From the NCBI GenBank assembly GCA_017527155.1, contig JAFXQI010000010.1:83819-147818 (forward strand): a stretch of DNA of 64,000 bases. Direction: 5' to 3'. This DNA is from Kiritimatiellia bacterium (GTDB taxonomy: Bacteria; Verrucomicrobiota; Kiritimatiellia; CAIQIC01; Lenti-01). A model generated the notes under the pieces. It worked only from the letters and a program-made list of their open reading frames with translations. It was not told the DNA's origin and did not search any database. A program made the translations under genes and the position numbers. Shown piece by piece: positions 1 to 9,743 of the stretch (the stretch's first letter is position 1; every line of letters starts with the position of its first letter).

Positions 1-1153
1 TGTACTGCTGCTTCGACATGAACCGCCCCTCCATCGCCCCCTCCTCCGCGAAACCGAAATAATAGTAATTCGCCGTCAGCCCCATTCCGAAGAACACGAA
101 CACGCTGTTCCCCGTCTCGCGCCACGAGCGGATTCCCGAAATCCGGCCGCTGTCCGTGACGGCCCCGCTTTCCACCACCGCCCACATCCCCGTGCCCCCG
201 TCGAAATCCAGCCAATACTGCATCCGCTGCGCCGAATGCTCCACCCCGATCCGCCACTTCCCGCTGAAAGGTTTGCCCGTCAGCTTCGGATGCGTCACCT
301 CCAGGAACGACGCAAATCCCCTTCCGTCGCCCATGCCCAGCCCATCCCACCCCACGGCGAGCCCCGTTGCCCCGTCCCCCTCGTTCCACATCCCCCACTG
401 GAACGTCCACCCGCCCGCCGGGTCCGCCGTCGTCGAAATCCCCAACAGGCTCTTCCCGTCCAGCTCCCACTCCGGCCCCGCCCCGTCCAGGCGCGTCCGG
501 ATGCCCCGCACCGCCGCCAACGCCGCCCGCCCCTTCTCCAGCGCCGCCCGCTCTTCCGCCGTCGCCCCGCTTGCGTCCACCGACCACTCCACCTCCGTCG
601 CCCCGCTCTGGACCGCCGCCGCCAACTCCCGCACTCCCGCCTCCTCCCCCGCCTTGACCTGCCCGAACACCGTCCACGGCGTCGTCCCGTTCGTCAGCGC
701 CAGCGCGATTTCCCCGCCCCCGCTGTGCGGTCCTCCCTCTTCCGGCAGGATGAGCGACCCCACCGATACCGCATCCCGCGAATGCTTCCCCTTCCCCATC
801 GATGTGTACCCCGTCCCCCCCGCGTACTGCACCGCCCCGTTCGTCCCGGCCACCGCCCGCAAGCCCCCCCGCACCATGTCCCCCGAGTTCCAATCGAACA
901 CCATCCCCTTGTAGAACGCGTCCTCCGCCCCCCCCCGCACCGCCCGCGTCTCCGGGTCCAGCCACGCCTGGCTCCCGTCCACCAGCCCCATGAAGTTCGC
1001 CACCGCCACCGGCGCCCCCACCGCATCCAGCACCACCCGGAACTCCGCAAACGCCCCCTCCGGGCTCCTCGCCGTCGCGACCACCTCCCCCCGCACGCCC
1101 CCGGTCCACGCCAGCATCACTGCCACGGCACAAAACAAACCCGCCGTCTTCAT
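1..1153 (-). CDS. Exported cyclophilin-like protein, C-terminus outside window
   Basis: Reading the minus strand from the ATG at 1153 gives an uninterrupted frame to the window edge. It begins MKTAGLFCAVAVMLAWTGG and has a typical Sec signal peptide ending near VRGEV. A GGAG ribosome-binding site lies just upstream. The first part resembles a cyclophilin-type peptidyl-prolyl isomerase: a VVLDAVGAPVAVANFMGLVDG stretch, then FYKGMVFDW and later MVRGG, in the places where cyclophilins have TVANF, F.HR and IQGG. The usual catalytic Arg of FHR is replaced (FDW), so isomerase activity is doubtful. The rest, about 200 residues rich in Gly and Trp, is not recognised. It probably acts in the periplasm or outside the cell. 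It is transcribed away from the ATPase gene at 1260-2705 and in the same direction. Confidence 0.6.
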   Translation of the reverse strand, partial: MKTAGLFCAVAVMLAWTGGVRGEVVATARSPEGAFAEFRVVLDAVGAPVAVANFMGLVDGSQAWLDPETRAVRGGAEDAFYKGMVFDWNSGDMVRGGLRAVAGTNGAVQYAGGTGYTSMGKGKHSRDAVSVGSLILPEEGGPHSGGGEIALALTNGTTPWTVFGQVKAGEEAGVRELAAAVQSGATEVEWSVDASGATAEERAALEKGRAALAAVRGIRTRLDGAGPEWELDGKSLLGISTTADPAGGWTFQWGMWNEGDGATGLAVGWDGLGMGDGRGFASFLEVTHPKLTGKPFSGKWRIGVEHSAQRMQYWLDFDGGTGMWAVVESGAVTDSGRISGIRSWRETGNSVFVFFGMGLTANYYYFGFAEEGAMEGRFMSKQQY

Positions 1154-1259
1154 CCTGCACTCCAGTCTTCCGATTGTTCCGCGACGGCGCGGAAACGCGC
1201 CCATATCCGCCCCTCTCCGTTCCGCCGCCACATGATCGCCCATCGCCCTCCTCCCCATC

Positions 1260-2705
1260 CTATATCCCCAGCAAACGGCCGAACGGCACCAGCGCGTCGA
1301 AATATCCGCAAGGCTCGATGGAGGGCGCCAGTTCGCCGGAATAGACGAGGGCCGTCCGCAGGGAAATCCCCGATGGCCGGGGCAACAGGCGGCACTTCTC
1401 CTTCATTTCGCCGATGACTTCCGGTCCGATCCGGGCCTTGCGCTTGATTTCCACGGCATAATAGGCTTCCGGCGTCTGCAGGAGCAGATCGATTTGGCAC
1501 CCCTTGCGGCCGGTTTTCCGGGAACCATTGCGACGGAACGGCGCGGCGGAAGTGACCATCACGTTGCCGAGGTGCAGGGCTTCGAGAAGCACCCGGTAGT
1601 TGTTGACGACGAGGTTTTCGAACTGGAACCCCATGTCGCTTTCCCATCCGGGAAACTGCTCGAGGCCGGAAAAGGCGAAGGCGTCCGCGTCAATCGTCTC
1701 TTTCACCGGTTCGACGTACTTGAGGTAGAAGCGGGTGTAGTTGTCCTTCAGCCGGTAGCGGACCTCGCGGCGGGGGACACCGGTACGGGGGTTTTTCCCG
1801 GCGTCGCGGGCGGCCAGTCCGCCTTCGACCAGTTGGGAGAGGACGTCGGTGATATCCCCGCCCTTCTCCTGCCGGAGGGCCGCGGCGACCTCGGTGACGC
1901 TCTTGGGACCGCCGACGAGCGCCCGGAGGACGCGGGCCGCGAGCCGGGGCTGCTTGATGACGACATCGCCGAACATGTCATCGAAATCGGTCCGCAACGG
2001 CGCGTTGGGCAGGAAAACCATGCGGCGGAGGTTCTCCCTGGAGGAGACGGAAGGGTTGATTTCCTCGAGGTACCGGGGTATCCCGCCCGTGACGGACAGG
2101 ATGTCGAGGATTTCCCGCTCCGCCAGCCGGTCCGCCTTGTCCCCCCAGAACTTGACGCATTCCGGGAGGGGGAGTTCGGGCACGACGATGTCGGCGGACC
2201 GCCGCCCGTAGAACGCGCGGTTGTCGATGATGTTGTCGCGGATCCACGTGGATACGCTCCCGCACGCGACGAATACCAGCTTGTCGTGCTTCTTGAGGTA
2301 GTTGTCCCAGGCGATTTTCAAGGTCGCCGAAAAGGTCGGGTCGAAACCGCCCAGCCAGGACACTTCGTCCAGGAGGACCACGGTGCGCCTCCCCGCAGGG
2401 ATTTCCTTCGAAAGGCGGATGAACGCATTGAGCCAGTTGGCCGGACACGTGTCCTCCGCATCGCTTTGCGCGGCAAGTTGCACGGCGAACGTGCGGCGCT
2501 CGTCCTCGTCGGTCGTCCGCGGCCCCGGCTTCGCCCCCTCGATTTTGATGAAGCGCGCCCCGGATCGTTCCGCAAAACGCTCGATGAGGGTGCTTTTCCC
2601 GACGCGGCGCCGTCCCCGGCACGTCACGAACGAGGCAACGTTCTTGCCCCACAACGCTTCGAGGCTTCCGATAAGCCCCTCCCGGCCGTAGAATGGATGC
2701 TCCAT
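1260..2705 (-). CDS. AAA ATPase with C-terminal nuclease-fold (DUF234/DUF4143-type) domain
   Basis: This 481-residue protein starts MEHPFYGREGLIGSLEALWG, the F.GRE opening of the prokaryotic ATPase_2 family. Walker A is GRRRVGKST (residues 31-39) and Walker B is VVLLDE (109-114). A winged-helix-like region follows around residues 230-300. The C-terminus carries a QIDLLL...YYAVEIKRK pattern typical of the PD-(D/E)XK fold seen in DUF234/DUF4143 proteins. Members are widespread in anaerobes and archaea, often as isolated genes of unknown role. AAGGAA precedes the ATG. The 5' side carries a block of CACCTG/CAGGTG repeats (2773-2858) that could be its operator. No toxin or nuclease partner is adjacent. 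The function remains unassigned beyond ATP-driven DNA or protein handling. Confidence 0.85.
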   Translation of the reverse strand: MEHPFYGREGLIGSLEALWGKNVASFVTCRGRRRVGKSTLIERFAERSGARFIKIEGAKPGPRTTDEDERRTFAVQLAAQSDAEDTCPANWLNAFIRLSKEIPAGRRTVVLLDEVSWLGGFDPTFSATLKIAWDNYLKKHDKLVFVACGSVSTWIRDNIIDNRAFYGRRSADIVVPELPLPECVKFWGDKADRLAEREILDILSVTGGIPRYLEEINPSVSSRENLRRMVFLPNAPLRTDFDDMFGDVVIKQPRLAARVLRALVGGPKSVTEVAAALRQEKGGDITDVLSQLVEGGLAARDAGKNPRTGVPRREVRYRLKDNYTRFYLKYVEPVKETIDADAFAFSGLEQFPGWESDMGFQFENLVVNNYRVLLEALHLGNVMVTSAAPFRRNGSRKTGRKGCQIDLLLQTPEAYYAVEIKRKARIGPEVIGEMKEKCRLLPRPSGISLRTALVYSGELAPSIEPCGYFDALVPFGRLLGI

Positions 2706-2772
2706 GTCGGTTCCTTTTCCTGATGTTCCCGGACTCTACCGGATCCGGCCATGGATTGCAAGCAAATAAACC

Positions 2773-2858
2773 CACCTGTTTTTCATCTTCATCAATAGGT
2801 GAGGATTTTCATCTTTGCAACAATCCTCACCTGTTTTCATCAATCGCACGCAGGTGAG
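2773..2858. promoter_or_regulatory. Operator-like repeat block upstream of the AAA ATPase
   Basis: A perfect 11-bp inverted repeat, AGGTGAGGATT (2797-2807) and AATCCTCACCT (2822-2832), is flanked by two related direct copies of CACCTGTTTTTCATC (2773 and 2829) and a final CAGGTGAG (2851-2858). It lies about 70-150 bp upstream of the ATPase start at 2705. The local base composition is much more AT-rich than the surroundings. A repressor-binding region is the simplest reading, inferred from symmetry and position only. Confidence 0.4.
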
Positions 2859-3004
2859 CCCTTCCCCGTCCTTGCGATGCAGGATGGCCACCATGTTACC
2901 CCCTTCGTCCCTCTCCCTCCCCCGCCCTTGCCCCTTTTCTCCGCATCCATACCCGCCTCTTCCCATCCACTCCGCAGGTGCACATCATCTCGTCTCTCCT
3001 CTCT

Positions 3005-3082
3005 GCGCCCGCAGGGCGCCCCCACACCGCATCTTGTCACTTTTCACTCTTCCCTTTTCACTGCGCCCGCAGGGCGCCCCCA
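3005..3082 (-). repeat. Heptamer array flanked by two GCGCCCGCAGGGCGC palindromes
   Basis: Read on the minus strand, heptamers AGTGAAA, AGGGAAG, AGTGAAA, AGTGACA are followed by AGATGCGGTG. Copies of the palindrome GCGCCCTGCGGGCGC sit on both sides (3005-3020 and 3062-3077). The same order (heptamers, ARWTGCGGTG, GC palindrome) recurs at 19986-20044 and 32041-32102. The rest of the gap 2706-3163 holds the operator-like block upstream and a terminator downstream; I see no gene in it. Confidence 0.7.
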
Positions 3083-3105
3083 TTTTGCATTCTGCATTGT
3101 GCATT

Positions 3106-3137
3106 GAAAAAGGCGGTCCCTTTCGGGACCGCCTTTT
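3106..3137 (-). terminator. Rho-independent terminator of the PEP-CTERM gene
   Basis: A perfect 10-bp stem, AGGCGGTCCC / GGGACCGCCT, has a TTTC loop (3111-3134). On the minus strand it is followed by a T run. It sits 27 bp downstream of the stop codon of the PEP-CTERM gene (3164). The A/T flanks on both sides could make it bidirectional. Confidence 0.85.
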
Positions 3138-3163
3138 TCCGGCTTTCGCCTTTGCGTGTCGGC

Positions 3164-3784
3164 TTACTTGCGCAGCTTGCGGCGCAGCGCCATCGCCAGC
3201 GCACCGAGGCCCAGCAGGCTCATCGTCGCCGGCTCGGGAACCGCCGCCGTCTGCGTGACATCGCCGTTCAGGGTCATGCCCGTGCGGATCACGAACGAAC
3301 CAGCGGCATTGCTGAAGGTTTCGCTCGTACCACTGCGGACCGTACCGCCGGCCACGTTCGCGACCATCGCCACTTCGGCGGCGTCGCCGAGGCTGCCCAG
3401 GCTCACGTCGAAATTGCCGCCCTGGGTCGTGCGGACATGGCTCGCCGCCACGGTGTCGTTGACCAGGAAGTCAATCTGCGCAGGCCCCGTCGCGGAACCC
3501 GTGTAGCTGGCGGCCAGAGTGGCGTTCTCGATGGAGAAGCCGTTGTTGACCATCACGGTGAAGGCGATGCCGCTCGCGCCGTCGGTCAGCGTGTTCACGC
3601 CGAAAATGGACGCCGTCGAGGTCTGCTTCGCGTTGCCGTAGAGTTCCAAGTCGGTGGCATCGAAACCACCCGTGGACGAATTGACCGTCACCGCGCCGCC
3701 GGCCGTGTTCCACGTAGCCAACAGTTCAGCCTGAGCCGATGCGACGACCGCGAAGATCGCCAGCACTGCCAATGCTTTCTTCAT
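3164..3784 (-). CDS. PEP-CTERM sorting domain protein
   Basis: The chosen start is the ATG at 3784 (MKKALAVLAIFAVVASAQA), which has AGGA eight bases upstream and a clean signal peptide; an in-frame upstream extension adds only a basic tail. The mature protein is about 185 residues of Gly/Thr/Ser-rich beta-type sequence. It ends in VPEPATMSLLGLGALAMALR followed by basic residues: a PEP motif, one membrane segment and an Arg/Lys tail. In known systems this tail is recognised by an exosortase that delivers the protein to the cell surface. No exosortase gene is visible in the window. It is a single gene with a terminator downstream and a 12-bp palindrome upstream. Its binding target is unknown. 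Confidence 0.9.
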   Translation of the reverse strand: MKKALAVLAIFAVVASAQAELLATWNTAGGAVTVNSSTGGFDATDLELYGNAKQTSTASIFGVNTLTDGASGIAFTVMVNNGFSIENATLAASYTGSATGPAQIDFLVNDTVAASHVRTTQGGNFDVSLGSLGDAAEVAMVANVAGGTVRSGTSETFSNAAGSFVIRTGMTLNGDVTQTAAVPEPATMSLLGLGALAMALRRKLRK

Positions 3785-3816
3785 TTTGTTTTTTCCTTTT
3801 TGCCGCTGTTTGGTTC

Positions 3817-3828
3817 GTGTTGCAACAC
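3817..3828. promoter_or_regulatory. Perfect palindrome GTGTTGCAACAC upstream of PEP-CTERM gene
   Basis: A 12-bp perfect palindrome lies 33 bp upstream of the start codon at 3784. Its position and symmetry fit a dimeric repressor or activator site. No second copy was noticed, so the call rests on symmetry alone. Confidence 0.25.
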
Positions 3829-4009
3829 TGCTTCCCGTTCCGGCGCGCGCCAGCAGCACACGCCCGCCTTCACGAGGCGATTGTCACCCTACGCTTCTTC
3901 TTCCCCTCATGCAAGCCCTTTTTCCGCCTCTTGTCCGGACACGTTTCCTCCCACCCTTCTTTTTGTCCTTTTGTGCTCGTTTTCCCTGGGACCGTGCCAC
4001 CGCGCGGGC

Positions 4010-5143
4010 TCACCGGGCCATCCCGGCGGCACGCCGGTACACGGCCCACGTTTCGCGCGCCGTCCCGCTCCACGTGTACCGCCCCGCCTGCGCCATGCCG
4101 GCGCGGCGCATCGCCGCCCGCCCTTCCGGATCCGCCAACACGGCGCGGATGGCGGCCGCCCACCCGGCGGCGTCGAAGCCGTCCACCCAGCGGGGGGCGT
4201 CGCCGAGGACTTCGGGGAGCGAGCTGTTGCGGGCGGAGACGACGGGGACGCCGCGCGCCATCGCTTCCAGCGGCGGGAAGCCGAAACCTTCGTAGCGGGT
4301 GGGATAGACGAACGCCGCCGCCCCCGCGTACACCGCCGCGAGCTGGTCGTCGCGGATGCCGCCCAGACGCCGGATGCGGTCCCTCCGCGGGGAGGATTCG
4401 ATGGCGGCGAGGATGCTTTCGGTCTTCCAGCCGAGGGAGCCGACCAGCACGAGGTCGCCGTCGAAGTCGCGCAGTTCCTCGAAGACTCCCACCAGGAACG
4501 GGATGTTCTTCCGCGGCTCCAGCGTCCCCACCATCAGCAGATACGGCCGCTCCAGTCCCAGCTCCCGGCGCAGGGCCGCGGCTTCGGCCTCGGGCGGCGG
4601 CGGCGGAAAGGAGTCCAATCCGAGCCATACCGGGAAAATCCGCTCCTCCTCCACGCCGAGCAGCTCCCGGATTTCGCCCGCCGAGAAGCGGCTGTCGGTC
4701 AGGATGGCGTCGGCGGTGTCCGCCGTGCGCTGGATTTCGCCCATGAGCCACGCGAGGTTCTTCTTCTCCGTCGTCTCCGGCATCCGCAGGAAGGACAGGT
4801 CGTGGATGGTCACGACCGACCGCTTCCCCTTCCCCAGCGGCGGCCGCACGAAGTTCGGGAAGTGGTACACGTCCGCCTCCCCCGCGAACCACCCGTACGG
4901 CGGCGCATGCAACCGCTTCCACGCCGCCTGCGCAATCCGCCCTGGCATCCACCGGCACGCCCGCACCTGCCCCCCCTTCGCCCAGTCCGCCGCCCGGTAG
5001 CGCCGGTGGAAATCGAAGCAGAACCCCTCCACGCTCTCCCCCTCCCCCGCCTCCGCCCCCAGATGCCGGAACAGCTCCCGCACGTACCGCCCGATCCCCC
5101 CCGTCTGCCCCAACCCCGCCTGCAAATCCACGCAAACCTTCAT
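4010..5143 (-). CDS. Family 4-type glycosyltransferase
   Basis: This 377-residue protein begins MKVCVDLQAGLGQTGGIGRY, with the glycine-rich GGIGRYVRELF loop common at the N-terminus of GT-B fold transferases. The C-terminal half has PYLLMVGTLEPRKN, the GT4 signature region, and YEGFGFPPLEAMARGVPVV, which contains the EX7E nucleotide-sugar site. Length matches the family (350-400 residues). It lacks a signal peptide and should act on the cytoplasmic face, adding a sugar to a lipid-linked or surface polysaccharide acceptor; donor and acceptor cannot be told from sequence. It follows the SsnA-like gene on the same strand with a gap of about 55 bp, so the two may share a transcript, but no functional link is evident. 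About 225 bp separate its stop from the PEP-CTERM gene. Confidence 0.9.
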   Translation of the reverse strand: MKVCVDLQAGLGQTGGIGRYVRELFRHLGAEAGEGESVEGFCFDFHRRYRAADWAKGGQVRACRWMPGRIAQAAWKRLHAPPYGWFAGEADVYHFPNFVRPPLGKGKRSVVTIHDLSFLRMPETTEKKNLAWLMGEIQRTADTADAILTDSRFSAGEIRELLGVEEERIFPVWLGLDSFPPPPPEAEAAALRRELGLERPYLLMVGTLEPRKNIPFLVGVFEELRDFDGDLVLVGSLGWKTESILAAIESSPRRDRIRRLGGIRDDQLAAVYAGAAAFVYPTRYEGFGFPPLEAMARGVPVVSARNSSLPEVLGDAPRWVDGFDAAGWAAAIRAVLADPEGRAAMRRAGMAQAGRYTWSGTARETWAVYRRAAGMAR

Positions 5144-5198
5144 CGCGGAAGCAAGCCGGAATCCCGGCTTTCCGGAATCCCGGCAACTCGTCTTCCCG

Positions 5199-6518
5199 TC
5201 AGTGGATCCGCGACCACGTCGCCCGTGCGCACTCCCGCGCCTTCGCCGCGATTTCCGCCGCGTCCAGCGTCGTCAGCTTCCCGTGCCGCATCAGGATGCG
5301 CCCGCGCGCGATGGTGGTGTCCACCGGCGCCACGTTCAGCCCGTACAGCAGGTGCCCGTAGAACCGCCCGTCCTCCAGCGGCGTGGTCGGATCGTAGTCG
5401 AAGATCGCGATGTCCGCCAGCTGCCCCGCCGCCAGCTTGCCGCGCGGCTCGGGGAAGCACCGCCCCGCGATCGCCGCGTTGTTCTCCAGCAGCATCCGGC
5501 ACGCCTCGCAGAACGCCACCCGCGGATCGCCCAGCGTCGCCCGCTGCAGCAGGTGCGCCACGCGCGCGGACGAAATCATGTGCGACGTCATCCCGTCGGT
5601 CCCGAGCCCCAGCAGGATGCCCTTCTTCAGCAGCGCCAGCATCTTCTGGGTGCCGACCGCGTTGTTCATGTTCGATTCCGGATTGTGCACCATCATCGTG
5701 TTCGTCCGCGCGATGATGTCCATCTCGGACTCGTCCAGGTGGATGCCGTGCACGAAGATCGACTTCGGTCCCGCCAGCCCGAACTTCTCCAGCCGCTGGA
5801 CGATCCGCATCCCGTGCTTCGCCAGGCAGTCCTCCTCGTCGGCGGTGCCTTCCGCGACGTGGACGTGCACGCCAGCCCCCGTGTCGCGGCACACCGCGGC
5901 CACCTTCTCCATCGTCTCGTCGGAGAGGGTCATCTGCGCGTGCAGGCCGAAGAGCGCCGTCACCTGCCCGTCGCCGGACGCCTGCGTCTTGCGGATGAAG
6001 CGCTCGTTCTCGGCCACGCCGTCGCCCGGCACGTTGCGGTCGCTCGTCTCGTAGCAGAGGCACCCCGACAGCCCCGCCTCGCGGAACGTCTCCTCCATCG
6101 CGTCCAGCGACCCGTCCGTGCAGGACGGCGACGCGTGGTGGTCGATGATGGTCGTGCACCCCGTCCGGATGGCCTCCACCAGCGCCACCAGCGACGAATA
6201 CCGCACGCCCTCCATGTCCAGCGCCAGGTCCAGCTTCCACCACAGGCGCTCCAGAATCTCCGTGAACGTCGCTGCCGGCTCGCCCGGCGCCGCGTACCCG
6301 CGCGCGAACGACGAATACAGGTGGTGGTGCGCGTTGATCAGCCCCGGCATCGCGAGCATCCCGCCCGCGTCGAGCACCTCCGCCCCTTCCGGCGCCGCCA
6401 CCGTGGCCCCCACCGCCGCGATCTTGTCCCCTTCCACCAGGATTTCCCCCTTGGGCAGGATCGGCTGTACCGGATCCAGCGTGACGATCTGCGCGTTCTT
6501 GATCAGCAGCGATGACAT
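5199..6518 (-). CDS. ssnA: SsnA-type metal-dependent aminohydrolase
   Basis: The start chosen is the ATG at 6518 (MSSLLIKNAQIVTLDP), with AGGAAA upstream; the frame is open a little further but without a better site. The 439-residue protein is an amidohydrolase-superfamily enzyme. Metal ligands are visible as NAHHHLYSS (HxH), the HVHVAEG and FVHGIHLDESE segments, and LGTDGM near the C-terminal third. The segments LWWKLDLAL, TTIIDHHASPS and CYETSDRN match the SsnA subgroup rather than general SAH/MTA deaminases. SsnA proteins are putative purine- or pyrimidine-type aminohydrolases often linked to selenate/xanthine-type catabolism; the natural substrate is not established. It is cytoplasmic. 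A copy of the dispersed L-element (6589-6650) lies about 70 bp upstream in the same orientation. Confidence 0.85.
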   Translation of the reverse strand: MSSLLIKNAQIVTLDPVQPILPKGEILVEGDKIAAVGATVAAPEGAEVLDAGGMLAMPGLINAHHHLYSSFARGYAAPGEPAATFTEILERLWWKLDLALDMEGVRYSSLVALVEAIRTGCTTIIDHHASPSCTDGSLDAMEETFREAGLSGCLCYETSDRNVPGDGVAENERFIRKTQASGDGQVTALFGLHAQMTLSDETMEKVAAVCRDTGAGVHVHVAEGTADEEDCLAKHGMRIVQRLEKFGLAGPKSIFVHGIHLDESEMDIIARTNTMMVHNPESNMNNAVGTQKMLALLKKGILLGLGTDGMTSHMISSARVAHLLQRATLGDPRVAFCEACRMLLENNAAIAGRCFPEPRGKLAAGQLADIAIFDYDPTTPLEDGRFYGHLLYGLNVAPVDTTIARGRILMRHGKLTTLDAAEIAAKARECARATWSRIH

Positions 6519-6588
6519 GGCTCGTTTCCTTTCGGTTGTTGGTTTCATCCCTTGTACCATGCCCCGCCCCCTCGCCGCAAGCCCGAGC

Positions 6589-6650
6589 GTTCATGGGGGA
6601 CGGCGTGCGGGAAAACCGGCGGAAACAAGGGGGTTTTCCGTAATCTCAAA
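6589..6650 (-). repeat. L-element copy A1 (62-bp leader-like repeat)
   Basis: On the minus strand, TTTGAGATTACGGAAAAC opens the element and ATGAAC closes it 62 bases later. Between them are a GGAAAAC/GTTTTCC-type inverted repeat and a pyrimidine-rich tract. The box, the spacing and the final ATGAAC are shared with copies at 15211, 17704, 43166, 46811 and 61347, and with the leaders of P1 and P2. It lies upstream of ssnA in the same direction. Confidence 0.7.
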
Positions 6651-6705
6651 CAAAGGCAACCGGCTGCCGCCGAGGACAATCGATTGACGTCGGAGGCGCG
6701 CCCCC

Positions 6706-7347
6706 TCAACCCACGGGCCGCCCGGCGGCGTCGAACCGCGGCGCGATCTGGACGGCCGGGTTCATGTAGATCGGCGAGAGAGCCCCGCTTGCCCCGCCCG
6801 CGAAGAACAGCCGCCCCACCCACTCCGCGCGCGGCGCCCGCTCTTCCGCGATCCGCGCGACGCCCGGCCACCGCTCCGCCAGCACCGCCTCCGGCAGCAC
6901 GACGAACTCCCCCTCCTGACGCGCCAGCGCCGCCGCGTCGCGGCGGAACCATCCCGCCCAGCGCGTTCCCCGGCGCGCGTCCCCGTGCACCACCGCCGCG
7001 TCCAGCGACGGGTCTTCCGCGAAGCACTCCGCCGCCAGCGCCGCCGCGCTCGGGCACGTCCACACGGTCCGCCCCCGCGGCAGCGCCCATCCGCGCGCCG
7101 CCGTGATGGCGACGCGCAGCCCCGTGTAGCTCCCCGGACCGATCCCCACCGCGAACGCATCCACGCCCGCCCACTCCACGCCGGTTTCCCGCAACAGCGC
7201 TTCCGCCGCCGGGAACAGGCTCTGGCTGCGCCGCTGCCGCGCATCGACGGACCGGCCGCCCAGCAGCCGGCACGCCCCGCCGCGTTCGCCTTCCAGCAAC
7301 GCCAGCGTGGAATCCTCGCGCGAAAACTCGCTTGCCAAAACAATCAT
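6706..7347 (-). CDS. tsaB: tRNA threonylcarbamoyladenosine biosynthesis protein TsaB
   Basis: The 213-residue protein starts MIVLASEFSREDSTLALLEG and contains AFAVGIGPGSYTGLRVAI, the diagnostic GPGSYTGLR segment of TsaB. TsaB is an inactive ASKHA-fold homologue that scaffolds TsaD and TsaE. The complex transfers threonylcarbamoyl from threonylcarbamoyl-AMP to A37 of ANN-decoding tRNAs in the cytoplasm. Length agrees with the family (210-230). TsaD, TsaE and TsaC are not in this window, so the genes are dispersed in this genome. It is transcribed with the same polarity as malQ upstream; about 100 bp including a CTAG octamer array separate them. Confidence 0.93.
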   Translation of the reverse strand: MIVLASEFSREDSTLALLEGERGGACRLLGGRSVDARQRRSQSLFPAAEALLRETGVEWAGVDAFAVGIGPGSYTGLRVAITAARGWALPRGRTVWTCPSAAALAAECFAEDPSLDAAVVHGDARRGTRWAGWFRRDAAALARQEGEFVVLPEAVLAERWPGVARIAEERAPRAEWVGRLFFAGGASGALSPIYMNPAVQIAPRFDAAGRPVG

Positions 7348-7389
7348 GGTGTCGGTCTCTCCAACAGCCCCCCCCGGGCTCCCAAGCCC

Positions 7390-7417
7390 CTAGATACCTA
7401 GATATCTAGATACCTAG
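7390..7417. repeat. CTAG octamer tandem array (3.5 units)
   Basis: The units CTAGATAC, CTAGATAT, CTAGATAC, CTAG follow with an exact period of 8 and form an overall palindrome. The block is far more AT-rich than its surroundings, and CTAG is normally scarce in such GC-rich DNA. A second, diverged array lies at 44551-44594. It sits between tsaB and malQ, which are co-directional. Confidence 0.85.
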
Positions 7418-7451
7418 AGGCTTTCCACGCCCCCCCCCCCGCGCCCGCCTC

Positions 7452-8977
<1,526 letters not shown>

Positions 8978-8981
<4 letters not shown>

Positions 8982-9688
8982 ATTACACCAATCTCCTTTG
9001 CATGGTTTCCGTTGTCCATCCTGCCACACCCCGCTCCGTTTGTCGAAACGTTTTCCGCATCCGTCCCCGTCCGCCGCCGCGCCGCGACCCAGTAGTCGTC
9101 CGCCGCCTCCCGCACCGCCTCCACCCGCCAGCCGCGCGCCTCCAGCCACTCCGCCAGTTCCTGCGCCGTCGGCATCCGCCGCGATACCCCCGCCGACACC
9201 GCCCCGCACCGCGCGTGCATCGCATCCAGCTCCGCGCTCCCCTGCAGATTCGCCACCACCAGCCGCCCGCCCGGGACCAGCCACCGACGCGCCCGTTCCA
9301 ACGCCGCCTCCACGTCCCCCAGATGCGGCCATACCCTGAAGAACACCGCCGCATCCCACTCCCCCTCCGGCGCCCGGCTCCCCTCCGCCGACGCCTCTTC
9401 CAGGCAAACGGCCGACTCCACCCCCGCCGCGGCCACCGCCTCCCGGCACTTCCCGCACATCCCCCCGCACGGATCCAGCGCCCACACCCGCCCCGCCCCG
9501 CCGCCCTCCGAGACCGCCTCCGCCAGCGGCACCGTCAGCCGCCCGTTCCCGCACCCGACCTCCACCACCCGCGCCCCCGCCAGCGGCGCCAACCGCGACA
9601 GCACCCGCCGCACGCCTTCCCGCTCCGCCTCCCGGAACGCCAGCGCGTCCGGCCTCGCGGCCATCTTCTCGAAAAAATCCGTGTCCAT
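8978..9688 (-). CDS. Class I SAM-dependent methyltransferase
   Basis: The start is the ATG at 9688 (MDTDFFEKMAARPDALAFRE); a GTG nine bases further upstream is also possible. The 236-residue protein shows the class I fold: motif I VVEVGCGNGRLTVPLA, an acidic ALDPCGGM segment (motif II region), and a motif IV-like WDAAVFFRVWPHL. The CGGMCGKC segment right after motif II is cysteine-rich and unusual. UbiE/COQ5-like methyltransferases are the closest pattern, but the substrate is unknown. Its 3' end overlaps the malQ start by four bases. It is transcribed divergently from nikR, whose promoter lies immediately next to it. Confidence 0.85.
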
Positions 9689-9707
9689 GCCCCCCACCCT
9701 ATCCCCC

Positions 9708-9736
9708 TTGACACCCGCCCGTCAACCCGTTAGTAT
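9708..9736 (+). promoter_or_regulatory. Sigma-70-type promoter of nikR
   Basis: A consensus -35 TTGACA (9708-9713), a 17-bp spacer and TAGTAT (9731-9736) form a good promoter. The expected transcription start falls at about 9743, right at the second ATG of nikR (9744). The message could therefore be leaderless. No separate NikR operator palindrome was recognised. Confidence 0.65.
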
Positions 9737-9743
9737 GAGGAAA

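Noticed and set aside
236..1417. 393-aa Arg/Pro-rich frame on the plus strand
   Set aside because: It lies opposite the cyclophilin-like and ATPase genes and has the composition of a shadow frame.
6519..6705. Riboswitch upstream of ssnA
   Set aside because: No known purine, guanidine or other aptamer core was recognised; the structure present is the L-element hairpin.
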